Of a DNA stretch of 6,106 nucleotides, positions 5,997 through 6,106 are shown piece after piece. Position numbers and translations under genes: made by a program. The notes below the pieces were generated by a model. That model was not told where the DNA came from. It worked only from the letters and a program-made list of their open reading frames with translations, and did not search any database. Each line of letters opens with the position of its first letter. Position 1 is the first letter of the stretch. This DNA comes from an uncultured Flammeovirgaceae bacterium (GTDB taxonomy: Bacteria; Bacteroidota; Bacteroidia; Cytophagales; Cyclobacteriaceae). The stretch is from positions 1-6,106 of the forward strand of contig CAKZPJ010000402.1 of assembly GCA_937138955.1 (NCBI GenBank). The letters run 5' to 3'.

Positions 5997-6022
5997 TGCG
6001 AATATACGTATGTTGTTATAAT
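5996..6022 (+). promoter_or_regulatory. Possible sigma-70-like promoter between the repeats
   Basis: A perfect TATAAT is at 6017-6022, with TTGCGA at 5996-6001 as a weak -35 at 15-base spacing. Transcription would start near 6029, inside the second repeat and its hairpin, and run toward the candidate start codon at 6076. Bacteroidota usually use a different promoter consensus, and TATAAT is easily found in AT-rich DNA, so confidence is low. Confidence 0.3.
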
Positions 6023-6040
6023 GCGGATATACGTATGTCG
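5997..6040. repeat. Two tandem near-identical 19-base repeats
   Basis: TGCGAATATACGTATGTTG (5997-6015) and TGCGGATATACGTATGTCG (6022-6040) differ at two positions and repeat with a 25-base period. The shared core ATATACGTATGT includes the palindrome TACGTA. The period of about two helical turns would place bound proteins on nearly the same face of the DNA. A TATAAT sits between the copies. Confidence 0.7.
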
Positions 6041-6047
6041 TATATCC
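6025..6047. repeat. Perfect 9-bp inverted repeat
   Basis: GGATATACG (6025-6033) and CGTATATCC (6039-6047) are exact reverse complements around the 5-base loop TATGT. The left arm is part of the second tandem repeat. In DNA it could be an operator or a recombination half-site pair; in RNA it would be a stable leader hairpin. No T-run follows, so it is not an intrinsic terminator for rightward transcription. Confidence 0.65.
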
Positions 6048-6067
6048 AGAAGTTGTGTGCAACCTGG
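6046..6067. repeat. Second hairpin, overlapping the Shine-Dalgarno of the candidate downstream gene
   Basis: CCAG-AA-GTTG-TGTG-CAAC-CTGG forms two 4-bp stem segments separated by an AA bulge, closed by a TGTG loop. Its first two bases (6046-6047) are also the last two of the 9-bp inverted repeat, so the two hairpins compete at that junction. The 3' arm ends in GG of GGAAAA, the likely ribosome-binding sequence for the ATG at 6076. Confidence 0.5.
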
Positions 6068-6075
6068 AAAACTGA

Positions 6076-6106
6076 ATGAATAACGAACAAACTGCAATAC
6101 GAACTA
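6076..6106 (+). CDS. Possible start of a further gene, truncated by the window edge
   Basis: ATG at 6076 opens a frame, MNNEQTAIRT, that is still open at the last base. GGAAAA lies 5-10 bases upstream, a better ribosome-binding site than most genes here have, and a possible promoter and hairpins precede it. Ten codons are too few to name a product or to exclude chance. Confidence 0.35.
   Translation, partial: MNNEQTAIRT

Noticed and set aside
5997..6040. CRISPR-like repeat-spacer unit
   Set aside because: There are only two copies with a 6-base gap between them, far too short for a spacer, and no cas genes.
5890..6067. Integron attC site (because of the integrase remnant and a GTTG...CAAC hairpin)
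   Set aside because: GTTGTGT does not fit the GTTRRRY core, and no matching RYYYAAC core occurs at a suitable distance. The hairpins do not have the attC R/L box layout.

Overview
The window looks like chromosomal DNA of a Bacteroidota bacterium, most likely Cytophagales. The basis is family resemblance: a PadR regulator of the type common in that order, an MsrB beginning MNWNDVIKYAN, starts with weak or absent Shine-Dalgarno sequences, and moderate GC. The species cannot be named from this sequence.

Left part (1-1664): a decayed IS630-like transposase tail on the + strand runs up to the 3' end of a PadR-family regulator on the - strand. The ABC permease gene that usually accompanies this kind of PadR is not there. 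Divergent from padR, across a 208-base gap, is an Fe(II)/2-oxoglutarate (PhyH-type) dioxygenase. Its leader, 4 bases before the ATG, repeats a 16-base stretch of padR exactly, in the orientation that makes the two mRNAs complementary. The dioxygenase converges, with 13 bases between, on a tandem-NBD soluble ABC ATPase of the ModF type whose motifs predict one dead and one live ATP site.

Right part (3147-6106): an AT-rich divergent gap holding an inverted repeat leads into a two-gene module. This is an AAA15/RloA-type ATPase overlapping by 26 bases an RloB-type Toprim nuclease, the arrangement of RloAB/AbiL-type anti-phage systems. The RloB frame is intact, but it appears to lack about 20 N-terminal residues carrying the first Toprim motif (the EG glutamate), so it may be disabled or a variant. 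A methionine-R-sulfoxide reductase (msrB) follows on the same strand and is probably an ordinary housekeeping neighbour.

Immediately after the msrB stop, the opposite strand encodes the N-terminal core-binding segment of a tyrosine recombinase without its catalytic domain. Beyond that lie a 19-base near-direct repeat, a perfect 9-bp inverted repeat and a second hairpin, just before what may be the start of another gene at 6076. Mobile-element scars at both ends, together with lower GC in the ATPase gene, suggest that the RloAB-like module sits in a rearranged accessory region. That conclusion is an inference.
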